64,000 nt of DNA from an uncultured Prevotella sp. (GCA_905210845.1 CAJLYG010000001.1:1-64000); one strand, 5' to 3'; positions 21,075 through 31,584 are shown, counted from the stretch's first letter. Made by a program: numbers and translations. The notes: a model not told the origin generated them from the letters alone.

Positions 21075-22671
21075 TTTGTGGGAATTCTGCTCCTGTATTG
21101 GAATCAATGACTGTTTGCGGGATTGGCCATACAAGGTTATGCGCGTCGAATCCTGCAGAATATTTATTATATTTGGCAACACGTTCCACCTGGGTTCCGG
21201 TTCTTGACAATGTGAATCTGCGTGCTTCTTCTCCTACTAACTCACGAATACGCTCATCTAACAAAAAGTCTAATGTGGCTTGAGAGGCGGTAATCTCCGT
21301 AGCTCCTGCACGCCGGCGGACAGCATTGATCGCTTCGGCAGCCTCCGCATATTTCTTTTGTTGAATGCAAGCTTCTGCCTTCAATAAATATGTTTCGGCA
21401 AGACGGAACTTCATCCTGTCCTTACTGTTGCCCGTATAAGTAAGATTGTCTTCCTTACCATAGAAGAATTTAGTGATAACAGGATAGATTTGACTGCGCT
21501 TTCGAGTCGATTCCGTAACAGGGACTTCCTTTCCTAATAATTCCGGATATTTCGGATCATTATAATACCAATGGCGTTTGATATTATACTCAGAATTTCG
21601 CATGTCGCCTTGGCTATAAAATCCATCTCCTTCAATCCACCATGTCAAAGGCTGGATTTGGGCAAGCCCACGACCTCCTAAGCTGTCACACAATACCATA
21701 CCTGTAACCCCATTCCAGTAACGTGGGTTCCATGCGCGGCGAGTCCAATCACTATATTCTCCACCACCACCAGTAGTGTTGTATTCGAATTGCATAACCC
21801 AGATGCTCTCCATATTTCCTGAAGTGCGATTCTGGTTGCCTTCTTTAAATAGGTCACTGAATGGATCCCCAGGTTTGTTTTTCTCTTCCCCAAAACGTTC
21901 TGTCATTAGTTTAAAGTATCCACAGTTGATGACTTGATCCGCCGTTTCTTCAGCCTTGGCATAGTCACCATTCATCAAATAGACCTCAGACAATAGATGC
22001 AATGCTGCCCATTTGGTCAGTTTACCTGGTTTCACAGCATCTGGATCTGTTGGCAGATATTTGACGGCAAAATCCAGATCTTCTATCATGTGGCTTAGTA
22101 CTTCTGCCTTAGGTGTGCGGGTAAAATCGGTGCGATAGGTCTTCTCTATTTTATCCACATAAGGCACGTCCCCATAAAGATATACCAGATATCTGTAAGC
22201 ATAAGCTCTGAAGAATCGTGCCGTTGCCTGATATAAAGTCTTATCTGAAGCATTATCCCAGTTATTATTCTTATCTGCATATTCTAATAGTTCATTGCAA
22301 GAAGCGATCAAGCCATAGGCGTAATTCCAATATGAACCAACGAACGTCGTTGATGGCGTATAGGATAGTTTCTCGAATGGAGTAAGAGAACCATCCTGCT
22401 GGACACCGCAAAATACAATATCTGTGGCAACTTGTAAAGCCTCATACGGACAAGCTTGACCATGGGCAAAGGCATCACCTCCCCAGGTATTATACTCATC
22501 CCGAGCCCAGGTATAGAGTCCTGTCGCAGCTACCTCAAATCCCTGACTGCTGGTATATACATTATCCGGTCCTGCCGTACTTTTCATGGTCTCATCGAGA
22601 TAGTCGGAGCAACTGGATAAGGTCGTAATGACCAATGCTGCATATGCAGCGAATTTACATATATGTTTCAT
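21061..22671 (-). CDS. SusD/RagB-family glycan-binding lipoprotein
   Basis: The 536-residue lipoprotein has a signal ending TLSSC (Cys 21) followed by SDYLDE. Helical TPR-like segments (QATARFFRAYAYRYLVYLYG) and the C-terminal region (RFRLAETYLLKAEACIQ, ERIRELVGEEARRFTLSR) are typical. It follows the SusC gene by 32 bases and overlaps the fucosidase start. Intact. Confidence 0.95.
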   Translation of the reverse strand: MKHICKFAAYAALVITTLSSCSDYLDETMKSTAGPDNVYTSSQGFEVAATGLYTWARDEYNTWGGDAFAHGQACPYEALQVATDIVFCGVQQDGSLTPFEKLSYTPSTTFVGSYWNYAYGLIASCNELLEYADKNNNWDNASDKTLYQATARFFRAYAYRYLVYLYGDVPYVDKIEKTYRTDFTRTPKAEVLSHMIEDLDFAVKYLPTDPDAVKPGKLTKWAALHLLSEVYLMNGDYAKAEETADQVINCGYFKLMTERFGEEKNKPGDPFSDLFKEGNQNRTSGNMESIWVMQFEYNTTGGGGEYSDWTRRAWNPRYWNGVTGMVLCDSLGGRGLAQIQPLTWWIEGDGFYSQGDMRNSEYNIKRHWYYNDPKYPELLGKEVPVTESTRKRSQIYPVITKFFYGKEDNLTYTGNSKDRMKFRLAETYLLKAEACIQQKKYAEAAEAINAVRRRAGATEITASQATLDFLLDERIRELVGEEARRFTLSRTGTQVERVAKYNKYSAGFDAHNLVWPIPQTVIDSNTGAEFPQNEGY

Positions 22672-22703
22672 GATTTCCTGATTTTATGAATCCAGCGGAT
22701 GAA

Positions 22704-25700
22704 TTAAAACGTTATATTGACGCCCAGCATATATGAACGTGCTGTAGGATAGCCAATGACAGCCCCTTTCTCGTCATCCGTCGTATTATCAAAGTTTAGT
22801 GCGTTCTTAATATTGCTGAAAGTATAGAGATTGTTGACACTCAGATCAATCCTGAAAGCTGTCAGTCCTATGGATCGAACAAAAGATGTAGGAAGCTGAA
22901 CCCCTAAGGTTACGTTCTTGATCTGTATATAATTCATCTTTTTATAAAAAGCATGTTTGCTAAAAGGTACGTAGGTTGGTGATGTCATACTGTTTGTAGG
23001 ATTATCCTCTGTCCAGTAATTCATATCACTCAAATAGTTGAACTCCGGCATCCATCGGTCGAAATTGTAGTCGTGGGCACTCCTCCATTGCCCAAACAGT
23101 CCATTCAGGACAAAAGATGCATAGAATATTTTGTAATTGAAATTATTCGTCATGGATGCTAATACTCTCGGTAGTTTAGAACCGATGATGACTTTGTCCT
23201 TAGCATTGATAACACCATCTCCATTCGTATCCTGCAACATGGCGGAACCCGGGACAGCTCCAGCTTGTATCACCTTGCCGTCAGCATTCAGATATTTCTT
23301 TTGGGTAGCGTCCCAACGGGGATCATCACTCTGCCATGTGCCAATCACTTTATAATCGTAATAAACACGTGATGATTCACCCACGAACCATTTATTGGTG
23401 AGATCTTGCTTTGAGTTGTCGGTTAGCTTGGTGATCTCGTCTTTATTCCAAGAGAGATTAACCGTTGTACGCCATTCGAAATCTTTTTGGCGAACGTTGA
23501 CAGAAGTAGCCGTAATTTCAAAACCAATGTTCTTCGTTTTACCAATATTGTCCATGATCGTACGATATCCATTCATATATGGTACAGAGCGTGACATCAA
23601 CAAGTCTTTAGTATGAGAAACATAAAAGTCGAAACTCCCGAAGAGACGGCTGTTGAACAAGGTATAGTCGAGACCGGCATTAAAGGTATAGGTGGTCTCC
23701 CATTTCAAATTCGGATTACCCACTCCGTTGGTGGGAAGGTAGGTTCCATTAGATGCTTGAACTCCATCTCCATAGACATATTTCGTTGAAGAGAGGCGGT
23801 CCAAAGTCTGATAGGCGTTAATTGCCTGATTCCCATTTGCACCGTAAGAAAGGCGGAGCTTCAATTGGTCAAGCCAGCCCCGTGTGCCCTCCATGAACTT
23901 TTCCTGTGAAATGTTCCATGCTAAAGCACCAGAAGGGAAAAAGGCGTATTTATTATTCTTACCAAAAGCAGAATAGCCGTCAGTTCTCCCCGTGAGCGTT
24001 ACCAAATATTTACTGTTGAAAGAATAATTTAATCGGAACATATAAGAAAGGAGTGCAGTGTGTACTTCAGAAGAGCTGACAGAAATATTATCTTCGCCAG
24101 CATTCATGTTGCTGTATCCGTAGTCATCACTTACGAAATTTTCCGCTGATTGTGAACTATACATATTCTTGGTTCCCTGCATAGAGAACAGACCTGTTGC
24201 ATCAAATTTATGAAGTCCAATCTCCCGTTCGTATTTTAGGATATTTTCCCAAGTGTAGTCATAATAATGGCGGTTGGTAATACTGGCTGTTCCATTGACA
24301 GGCTTCCCGGAGACAGTATTCCTGCCATAGTAGGATCCCGCAAAAGTAGAACGGTAGTTATAGCCGAATTTGTGCGATAGCTAAGTCCCTTTAATGGTAA
24401 CTGGATGAGAGCAAAGGAAGAAATAAAGATATTCCTGACATTGTTATCATTGATACCCTTGCTATTGGCAACAGGGTTATAGTACAAGGTATTACGAGAC
24501 ATGGGATAGAATATGATGTTTCCATCCTCGTCCTTGGCACTTGACCATGGACTCATTTTGATAGCGGCTTCCAAATAGGGATTACGGCTGTTGTTATCTT
24601 TTTCTACTGCCTGCATGTTCATGCCAATCTTTAGCCATTTATTCAAGTCTTGGGTGATATTCAGATTGGCGCTGGTACGTTTATATCCAGTATGTACTTC
24701 AACGCCTTCCTGTTGCAACCGTGAGATATTGGCTATATATGTTGTGCTTTCTGTACCCCCAGAAATACTTAACTCATGATTCATGACATATCCTTTTCGG
24801 AAAACGACATCTTGCCAATCAGTTTGTTTCCCTGCCTGATAATTTGCGTACTCATCAGCTCCAAGTATCTTTTCTGGAGTGAGTTCCGAGTAATCCAGTC
24901 CGTTTTTCAGATGATAGTAATCTTGAAGATATTTGATATATTCATCCCCATCCATCATGTTCAATCGGCGTTCGGTCTCTGCAAAACCTATTTGTCCTTT
25001 ATAGGTAACTGACGCTTTTCCGACCTTTCCTCTTTTTGTTTGGATAAGAATAACGCCATTGGCACCCCGAGAGCCATAAATGGCAGCTGCCGATGCATCT
25101 TTTAACACAGACATACTTTCGATCATGTCTGGATTGATATCCCCTAATGATCCACTATAAGGAATACCATCGAGCACAATTAATGGGGTATTGCTGGCTG
25201 ACAAAGAATTAACGCCACGAATTCTGATTGACTGGTCTTGTCCAGGAGCTGCATTGCCTGTAGTGATCGTAAGTCCTGGCACTTGTCCTACAAGTCGATC
25301 CATCAAGTTATTGGTAGTAACCAAATTCAGTTTTTCTTCATTAACAGAAACGACACCACCAGTAAGATCGCTCTTCTTTTGAGAGCCATAGCCAATGACA
25401 ACCACCTCATTCAGCGATTCCTGGTCTTCTTTCATACTGATGGTAATCTCTCTTCCCGCGACTGCTCGCAGTGACTGGGACTGATATCCAATATAAGTAA
25501 CATCAAGTGTAGAGCCCTCTGGCGCTTCAAAGGAGAAATTGCCGTTCACATCGCTTACGGTTCCGTTCGAAGATCCTTTTTGCTTGACAGTGGCACCAAT
25601 GATAGGATCGCCATTGCTGTCAAGGATTCTCCCCGACACCTTGATACGCGTTCCTTTATTGCCCTCGTGGGTCTGCTTGACTTGCTGGGCACCATCTTTC

Positions 25701-26002
25701 CGATATACGATGATGGTCTTCCCCTGAATCTCGTAAGACACGTTCTCACCGGACAACATTTTGTCGACAACTTGTGAGACTGGTGCATCCTAGGCATGAA
25801 TGTTCACCACTTTCTTCAGATTAGCAATGGCTCCGTTCTTGAAAACAAATGAGTAGCCTGTTTGTTTCTTAACTTGTGCCATGGCTGATTTCAAGGTCAC
25901 ATGATTAGCATTGAAGGTTACATTCTGCGCAGAGACAGGATGCAAGAGACCAAATGCTAACAGACCTGTTAATAAGGTACTTTTCTTTAAAAAACTCTGC
26001 AT
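22704..26002 (-). pseudogene. SusC-family TonB-dependent transporter with TAG and frameshift
   Basis: The repaired protein would be ~1099 residues. It has a signal peptide, an STN domain (VTFNANHVTLKSAMAQVKKQ), a regulatory-like domain (GRILDSNGDPIIGATV), a TonB region (VVVIGYGSQKKSDLTGG), a plug and a barrel ending MLGVNITF. A TAG at 25790-25792 sits in VNIHA-stop-DAPVSQVV, where a CAG (Gln) codon fits. A one-base loss near 24367 breaks the barrel; one added base restores FGYNYRSTFAGSYYG. The STN domain and the upstream FecR and ECF sigma genes indicate trans-envelope signalling. As written the transporter is dead. Confidence 0.9.
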
Positions 26003-26088
26003 AGGTTAAAATTGATTTGATTATAGTCCTTATCTATACAAGCAAAGAACTTCCTAAAAGGTATAGTGTTCTCCTTCTTTTTTTATAA

Positions 26089-26121
26089 GAAAGAGAGACC
26101 GTACGCTCCAGTCTCTCTTTC
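26089..26121 (-). terminator. Hairpin between fecR and susC
   Basis: A perfect 11-bp stem GAAAGAGAGAC / GTCTCTCTTTC with an 11-base loop lies in the 138-bp gap between the FecR and SusC genes. It would separate regulator transcription from the induced operon. Confidence 0.7.
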
Positions 26122-26140
26122 CTCGCATTCTCATTCATGT

Positions 26141-27163
26141 TTAATAAAGGTAGTAAGAATTCTTGTCCTTCTTATAATGGATATGGCAGCTGCGAGAGAT
26201 GGCATCAATAATATCCCCTACAGCATCTTCCTTCCTGTTGAAGTAGCCATAGAAGCCTATGCCCTTGATTTTATCCCTGACCTTGATGCTGACACCATAG
26301 CTACGACTAAGGATTTGAGCTACATCATATAGGTTCATGTTTTCAAAGTAGATGTCATCACAAGTGGTGGAAGGAGAGACGGCACGCTTCATGAGCTTCA
26401 TCTTACCTGTGCTCTTATCAATGATGACCTTGTCGCCTGCTGACATCTCTACAGGCAGGCTCTTATCTAACTGGTTCCTTAAGGAGATCTTTCCACTGAT
26501 TAGTCCTGCGACAGCTTCATTTTCGTCCCTGTAATTGCGGATGAAGAATTCCGTACCTATATCTTCCACGACCATTTCTGCAGTCAACACCCGGAAAGGC
26601 AGTTCTTTATTGTGCCTGACCTTGAAGAAAGCTTCTCCATCAAGAGCGACATTTCGATCACTGATATTGTAACCCTGGGAGTATGAAATCAGCGACCCGC
26701 TGTTTAAGTGTATATTTGTGCTGTCTGGCAAATATAGGTCAAGGGTAGATCCCTCTGGGGCCTTCATCTCCATCTGTGCAAAACTGCCGATGACTTGGTT
26801 GGAAGTAATATGGTAGCTTGCCCAGGGAAGTGCAATTATCAGGAGGAGTATGGCTGCGGCTACATACCGGAACCATTTGGAACGGATAAACTGCCCAAAG
26901 CTGATCTCTCTGGGTTGAGGGGCAATGGGCGCTTTCTCATACAGATGCTGATAAAATCTCTCTATGCCCTTTGCACAGTCAAAGCCGGCGGGATTTTCCT
27001 TCACCTCAAGGGCAAAAAGAAACTTGATCCGGCTTCTGACATATTCCTCGTTCGCTTTGGAAGCAAAGGCCCATGTTCTCAATTCTGACAACTGCTCACT
27101 GTTGATTTCTTCGTCCATGTAAGCGGTAATCAGGTTGTCTATATTTATTTCTCTCGTTTGCAT
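26141..27163 (-). CDS. FecR-family anti-sigma factor
   Basis: The 340-residue protein has a cytoplasmic N-terminal sigma-binding part, one membrane segment near residues 98-116 (YVAAAILLLIIALPWASY) and a periplasmic FecR domain (APEGSTLDLYLPDSTNIHLNSGS region). A C-terminal DUF4974-like part follows. It relays contact with the STN domain of the SusC transporter to the ECF sigma factor encoded 63 bases upstream. Intact. Confidence 0.93.
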   Translation of the reverse strand: MQTREINIDNLITAYMDEEINSEQLSELRTWAFASKANEEYVRSRIKFLFALEVKENPAGFDCAKGIERFYQHLYEKAPIAPQPREISFGQFIRSKWFRYVAAAILLLIIALPWASYHITSNQVIGSFAQMEMKAPEGSTLDLYLPDSTNIHLNSGSLISYSQGYNISDRNVALDGEAFFKVRHNKELPFRVLTAEMVVEDIGTEFFIRNYRDENEAVAGLISGKISLRNQLDKSLPVEMSAGDKVIIDKSTGKMKLMKRAVSPSTTCDDIYFENMNLYDVAQILSRSYGVSIKVRDKIKGIGFYGYFNRKEDAVGDIIDAISRSCHIHYKKDKNSYYLY

Positions 27164-27226
27164 CTAACAATATAAGCAATTAAAAATGAATTTAGTATAG
27201 TTGGATAAATGTAAAATTGTATTGCC

Positions 27227-27805
27227 TCAAGACAATCCGTGAAGCAGGAGCAGTAGGATCAGTGATCTCTTGAGTGCTTCCCTCAATTGGTCTTGCGCAT
27301 GCTTCATGTGGTATTTGACTGTAGGAACCGTAATACCCAATTCCTCGGCTATTTCCTGATATTTCTTTTTCTCCGTCCGGCTCATGAGGAAAACCTTCCT
27401 TGCCTGTTCTGGCAATTCATGAATCGCCTTATCTACGGCTTGCTCCAGCTCCTGGGAAATCAGGTCTTTCAAGGGATCATCATCTGCAAACAAGGAAAGG
27501 AAAAAAGGAGGGTCATCCATAATGGAGTCTGACAATTTTTGTTTCTGATGATAAGCCGACCGCACACGATTAATACAACCATGCCGAACAGCCTGGACCA
27601 GATAACCTTCTATCGAGACATTCTTGATTTCCTTCCGGTGATCCCACAGATAAAAAAGGACATCATCAGCCACCTCCTCTGCACATGACTTGTCATGCAG
27701 GATATGGAGGGCGATATAACAGAGTTTCCGATAATACTCTTTATACAATAGGTTGAAAGCCGTTATATCTCCATTTTTGATTTGCTCAAATAGCTGTGTA
27801 TTCAT
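27227..27805 (-). CDS. ECF-type RNA polymerase sigma-70 factor
   Basis: At 192 residues this is a standard Bacteroidota ECF sigma factor. Region 2 is near residues 15-80 (FNLLYKEYYRKLCYIA, DVLFYLWDHRKEI). Region 4 is near 125-180 (ELPEQARKVFLMSRTEKKKYQEIAEELGITV begins here). It should direct transcription of the SusC-SusD-GH29-GH2 operon when its FecR releases it. Such pairs commonly govern host-glycan loci. Confidence 0.94.
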   Translation of the reverse strand: MNTQLFEQIKNGDITAFNLLYKEYYRKLCYIALHILHDKSCAEEVADDVLFYLWDHRKEIKNVSIEGYLVQAVRHGCINRVRSAYHQKQKLSDSIMDDPPFFLSLFADDDPLKDLISQELEQAVDKAIHELPEQARKVFLMSRTEKKKYQEIAEELGITVPTVKYHMKHAQDQLREALKRSLILLLLLHGLS

Positions 27806-27837
27806 TATGGAATATCGTTTATCAAGATTAAACGCTA

Positions 27838-27845
27838 CAAATGTA
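27838..27845 (-). promoter_or_regulatory. -7 box (TACATTTG) of the ECF sigma gene
   Basis: The minus strand reads TACATTTG, 33 bases before the sigma-factor start. It looks like a housekeeping-type promoter. Confidence 0.6.
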
Positions 27846-28236
27846 CATATTTTTTTGAATTCTTCTTCCTCTATCTCTAATTTTCTTGCTTTCTATGTCA
27901 CAAAAAATGAATTCATGCGTTTTTTACATGAATGATGTAAATAACAGATGCCTTTAGCTATCGGATGGAAGAGATGCGTGAGCTGCTGCTTAGCAAGGCG
28001 CATGCCTTAACTTGCGGAGAATCTTTCACGTGCCAGAAAGTACATTATCAACGAATATAATAATCGGATGGACAATCTAAAAGCAATCTATCAGGATCAA
28101 GTATAACGCTTGGCGCCTGAGAGATACTTAGCTTTTTTCTTATTTATCATAACTCCTATTATTTGCTTTTTATCCTTTCTTGACTTGTTTTCCTGATCTT
28201 TAGCTTTCCTGACAGTGGTTTCTTAAAAGAATTGAC

Positions 28237-28244
28237 TAACTTTG
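28237..28244 (+). promoter_or_regulatory. -7 box (TAACTTTG) of the PBP4-like gene
   Basis: TAACTTTGC matches the consensus. It overlaps the upstream TTG at 28242 that could open the frame, so the true start must be the ATG at 28272. Confidence 0.65.
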
Positions 28245-28271
28245 CAAGCCATAAAAAGAAGAAAAGCCATC

Positions 28272-29507
28272 ATGTTACTACGATATATATTGACTCAAGG
28301 ATTATGTCTGGTCGCCGGTACACTGTTGATTGCCAGTTGTGGAAGCAAAGAAAAGGAAGAGAAAAAGACGGCGGCCCATTGCACCGTTACCATTCCCATT
28401 GACCAAGGCCTGAAGAACCGATTAATAGACTTTGCGTCCAAGCCACGTGTGAAGGGCAAGTTTGGCATGTATGTCTACGACCTGACGGCTAATCGCCCAG
28501 TGTATGGCTTCCACGAGAATGTCTCGATCCCATCTGCGTCTTGCCTAAAATTGCTCACAGGAATTTCCGGTTTGCACATCCTTGGCACACATTATAAATA
28601 TGCTACTTCCATCTATACACGCGGATCGGTAAGGGATGGAATACTCGAAGGTGATATTGCCTTCAAGGGGGATCTTGACCCTCAGTTGAACGAGCCTGAT
28701 TTGTCTATGTTTGCCAAAGCCCTGAAGCGAAAGGGAATACGAAAACTGACGGGGCATCTTTACCTCGACCTGCTGTTGCATGATCCTGTCAAGAGCGAGC
28801 AGCACTGGTATCCTTGGGACCTGTCGTTTTCACGCTATGGCATTCTTTACAAGGGTGCCCCCAAGGTTAAAAAGGAACTAAGGTCTGCCTTGCGCAATCA
28901 GGGCATTGTCGTGGCAGACAGTCAGGTTGTGATGGGCAAGGTGCCGAAGGGATCCCATTGCATCTTCCGCTTTTATCGAGGCATCGAGAAGGTCATTAAG
29001 AGAATGTGGAAGAATAGTTCCAATACACAAGCAACATCCTTGCTTTATACTATCGGACATCGTGTCAACCCACATCAGCATCCTACGGTGGCAGGTGTTG
29101 GATACTTGCGCCATTTTTTGAAAAACGACCTGGGGCAGCGGGATACGTCATTAGTCATCCACGATGGATGTGGACTCTGCACTTATAATCATCTATCTCC
29201 AAAAGCTCTTACAGAGGCTCTTATTTATGGTTATCAGCACAAGCTGATCTATGGTGTTTTATACCGGAACCTATCCATTGCCGGTGTAGACGGAACCCTG
29301 CGTTCAGAACTCTCGGAACCCAAGCTCCGCGGCAAGGTGAGAGGAAAAACGGGAACCCTGTCCCATCCTTACGGGATCAGCTCACTCGCGGGCTATTGCA
29401 AGGGTAGCAACGGGCACATGCTCGCCTTCTCCATTATGGATAGCGAAATGTCCGTCCTCGATGCTCGCGTCCTGCAACGTGACTTGTGTAAGGTCTTGGT
29501 AAAATAA
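28272..29507 (+). CDS. dacB: D-alanyl-D-alanine carboxypeptidase/endopeptidase, PBP4 type, lipoprotein
   Basis: From the ATG at 28272 the protein has 411 residues and a lipoprotein signal ending IASC (Cys 23). The S13 serine-peptidase motifs are SCLK (Ser 90, Lys 93) and a KTGT near residue 359 (RGKTGTLSHPYG). The second motif region reads HDGCGLCTYNHLSP, where relatives usually have D-G-S-G-L-S-x-x-N, so two serines are cysteines here. PBP4 enzymes trim peptidoglycan stem peptides and crosslinks. Reduced or altered activity is possible. The symbol follows the family. Confidence 0.85.
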   Translation: MLLRYILTQGLCLVAGTLLIASCGSKEKEEKKTAAHCTVTIPIDQGLKNRLIDFASKPRVKGKFGMYVYDLTANRPVYGFHENVSIPSASCLKLLTGISGLHILGTHYKYATSIYTRGSVRDGILEGDIAFKGDLDPQLNEPDLSMFAKALKRKGIRKLTGHLYLDLLLHDPVKSEQHWYPWDLSFSRYGILYKGAPKVKKELRSALRNQGIVVADSQVVMGKVPKGSHCIFRFYRGIEKVIKRMWKNSSNTQATSLLYTIGHRVNPHQHPTVAGVGYLRHFLKNDLGQRDTSLVIHDGCGLCTYNHLSPKALTEALIYGYQHKLIYGVLYRNLSIAGVDGTLRSELSEPKLRGKVRGKTGTLSHPYGISSLAGYCKGSNGHMLAFSIMDSEMSVLDARVLQRDLCKVLVK

Positions 29508-29584
29508 ATACCTTTTATTTTTCACAGAGAATTCCTCAAAAGAGGCATTTTCTTTGCATATTCTTCCAGAAAAGTCGATTTTTA

Positions 29585-29616
29585 TTTGGAAGGAATTGAT
29601 CTTTTGCCTATATTTG
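29585..29616 (+). promoter_or_regulatory. Promoter of the hydrogenase operon
   Basis: TTTG at 29585-29588, a 20-base spacer and TATATTTG at 29609-29616 match the Bacteroidota TTTG-N19-21-TAnnTTTG promoter. The start codon of the NuoF-like subunit is 50 bases further. Confidence 0.7.
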
Positions 29617-29665
29617 CAGCATTTAGCATTATTAACTCTAAAGTCATATATACCCTATTACCAAT

Positions 29666-31573
29666 ATGAATAAATTGACCCATGACAAACTAAGCTCTAT
29701 CCGACTCCAAGCGCAAAGGAGACTGGATTTGCGCGAGATGAGTTGCAAGCAGGTCTCACAAGACTGCTCGGGATTAAACAGAGGGGCGGAACATCTCCAA
29801 ATTCTCTGTTGCGGAGGCACTGGCTGTCATGCTTCTGACAGTCGGAAGATCGTAGAGAACCTGAGACAATCAATTGCTGCTCACCGGATTGAGAATCAGG
29901 TAGATGTAGTGGCAACGGGATGCTTCGGTTTCTGCGAGAAAGGTCCCATCGTGAAGATGATCCCAGATAATACATTCTATGTACAGGTAAAGCCTGAGGA
30001 TGCTGAGGAACTGGTCACGGAACATATTATAGGAGGTCGTCGTGTGAACCGCTTGCTTTACGTTGATCCAAAGACTTCTCATGAAGTGAGTGACTCCAAG
30101 CACATGGATTTTTATCGTAAGCAGATGCGTATCGCCTTGCGTAATTGTGGGATGATCAATCCAGAGGACATCTTTGAGTATATTGCGCGCGATGGCTATC
30201 GTGCTCTTCAACAGGTATTGAGAGACCAGGATCCAGAAAAGGTAATAGAAGAAATCAAGAGGTCTGGATTGCGAGGGCGTGGCGGTGCTGGCTTTCCGAC
30301 AGGAAAGAAATGGGAGTTATCACGCTCTTATCAAGGTGAACAAAAATACGTAGTATGTAATGCTGATGAAGGGGATCCCGGTGCCTTTATGGACCGTTCT
30401 ATTATGGAAGGGGATCCAAACTCCATCGTGGAAGCAATGACGATCTGCGGGTTTTGCATTGGTGCCACTCGCGGGCTGATCTATATCCGGGCTGAATATC
30501 CTTTGGCTGTCAGTAGGCTAAAGATCGCCATACAGCAAGCTCGGAATCTAGGCTTGTTGGGAGATGACATACTCGGTTCTACTTTCAACTTTGACATCGA
30601 GATCCGCTATGGAGCTGGGGCTTTTGTCTGCGGGGAGGAAACAGCCCTGATCCATTCCATGGAAGGAAAACGTGGCGAACCTACGCTGAAGCCACCTTTC
30701 CCCGCAGAATCTGGTTACCGTGGGATGCCCACAAACGTGAATAACGTTGAGACACTTGCCAATATCCCTATTATTCTGACGCGGGGCGCATCGTGGTTCT
30801 CATCTATCGGCACCGAAACTTCCAAGGGAACCAAAGTATTTGCCTTGGCAGGGAAAATCAATAATGTAGGACTAATTGAAGTACCCATGGGTACAACCTT
30901 ACGCGAAATTATCTATGACATTGGTGGCGGGGTAAAGAATGGAAAAAAGTTCAAGGCAGTGCAAACTGGAGGACCATCGGGAGGGTGCCTGACAGAGCAA
31001 CATCTCGATACGCCCATTGACTATGAACACCTCACGGCTGCTGGCTCAATGATGGGGTCTGGGGGGATGATCGTTATGGACGAAGATGATTGCATGGTAT
31101 CTGTTGCAAGATTCTATTTGGAGTTTACTGTCGGGGAATCCTGTGGGAAGTGCACACCTTGCCGCATCGGCAATAAGCGACTCTTGGAAGTCCTGACTAG
31201 GATCACAGAAGGGAAAGGAAGCATAAGCGACTTGCAACGGCTAAAGACATTGAGCGAGACCATTAAGGACACAGCTCTCTGTGGACTGGGGCAAACGTCC
31301 CCAAATCCGGTTTTGTCAACACTCAATAATTTCTGGGAAGAATACGAAGAGCACGTCCAACAGCACCATTGCCGGGCCAGGCGATGTAAGGCCCTTCTCA
31401 CCTACTCTATTGATCCTGGAGCCTGTAAGGGTTGTGGTGCTTGTTCGCGCCATTGTCCTGCCAATGCCATCATCGGTAGTGTTCGAGCTCCACACGTCAT
31501 CAACCCTGCACTCTGTATCCGATGCGGCATGTGCATGTCGCGTTGTAAGTTTCATGCTATCTCCGTCTATTAA
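29666..31573 (+). CDS. hydB: [FeFe]-hydrogenase NuoF-like subunit (NADH/FMN, iron-sulfur)
   Basis: The 635-residue subunit begins with a thioredoxin-like [2Fe-2S] domain (CCGGTGCHAS, residues 48-56, and CFGFCEKGP near 92). The NuoF core follows with GLRGRGGAGFPTGKKW, NADEGDPGAFMDR and YGAGAFVCGEETALI. An SLBB part and the cluster site ESCGKCTPCRIG come next. It ends with two [4Fe-4S] ferredoxin motifs (CKGCGACSRHCPANAI, CIRCGMCMSRC). It takes electrons from NADH (or bifurcates with ferredoxin) in the trimeric HydABC type. It is followed by hydA after 11 bases. Confidence 0.94.
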   Translation: MNKLTHDKLSSIRLQAQRRLDLREMSCKQVSQDCSGLNRGAEHLQILCCGGTGCHASDSRKIVENLRQSIAAHRIENQVDVVATGCFGFCEKGPIVKMIPDNTFYVQVKPEDAEELVTEHIIGGRRVNRLLYVDPKTSHEVSDSKHMDFYRKQMRIALRNCGMINPEDIFEYIARDGYRALQQVLRDQDPEKVIEEIKRSGLRGRGGAGFPTGKKWELSRSYQGEQKYVVCNADEGDPGAFMDRSIMEGDPNSIVEAMTICGFCIGATRGLIYIRAEYPLAVSRLKIAIQQARNLGLLGDDILGSTFNFDIEIRYGAGAFVCGEETALIHSMEGKRGEPTLKPPFPAESGYRGMPTNVNNVETLANIPIILTRGASWFSSIGTETSKGTKVFALAGKINNVGLIEVPMGTTLREIIYDIGGGVKNGKKFKAVQTGGPSGGCLTEQHLDTPIDYEHLTAAGSMMGSGGMIVMDEDDCMVSVARFYLEFTVGESCGKCTPCRIGNKRLLEVLTRITEGKGSISDLQRLKTLSETIKDTALCGLGQTSPNPVLSTLNNFWEEYEEHVQQHHCRARRCKALLTYSIDPGACKGCGACSRHCPANAIIGSVRAPHVINPALCIRCGMCMSRCKFHAISVY

Positions 31574-31584
31574 TTGCAATCGAT

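Larger units (their letters stand above)
27806..28271. other. Divergent intergenic region, sigma factor / PBP4-like gene
   Basis: This 466-bp gap holds the sigma-factor promoter at 27838-27845 and the PBP4 promoter at 28237-28244. Between them short frames such as EYNNRMDNLKAIYQDQV (near 28040-28105) look like debris. I cannot assign them. Confidence 0.4.

Noticed and set aside
1873-25792. TAG as a sense codon (Gln) in this genome
   Set aside because: Several ordinary genes end in TAG (for example 138-140 and 47035-47037) and intact genes have no internal TAG. The TAG codons sit in genes that also have frameshifts, so decay explains them better than recoding.
28030-28110. Small protein-coding fragment EYNNRMDNLKAIYQDQV
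   Set aside because: No start, promoter or family match, and the frame is broken upstream; probably chance or debris.
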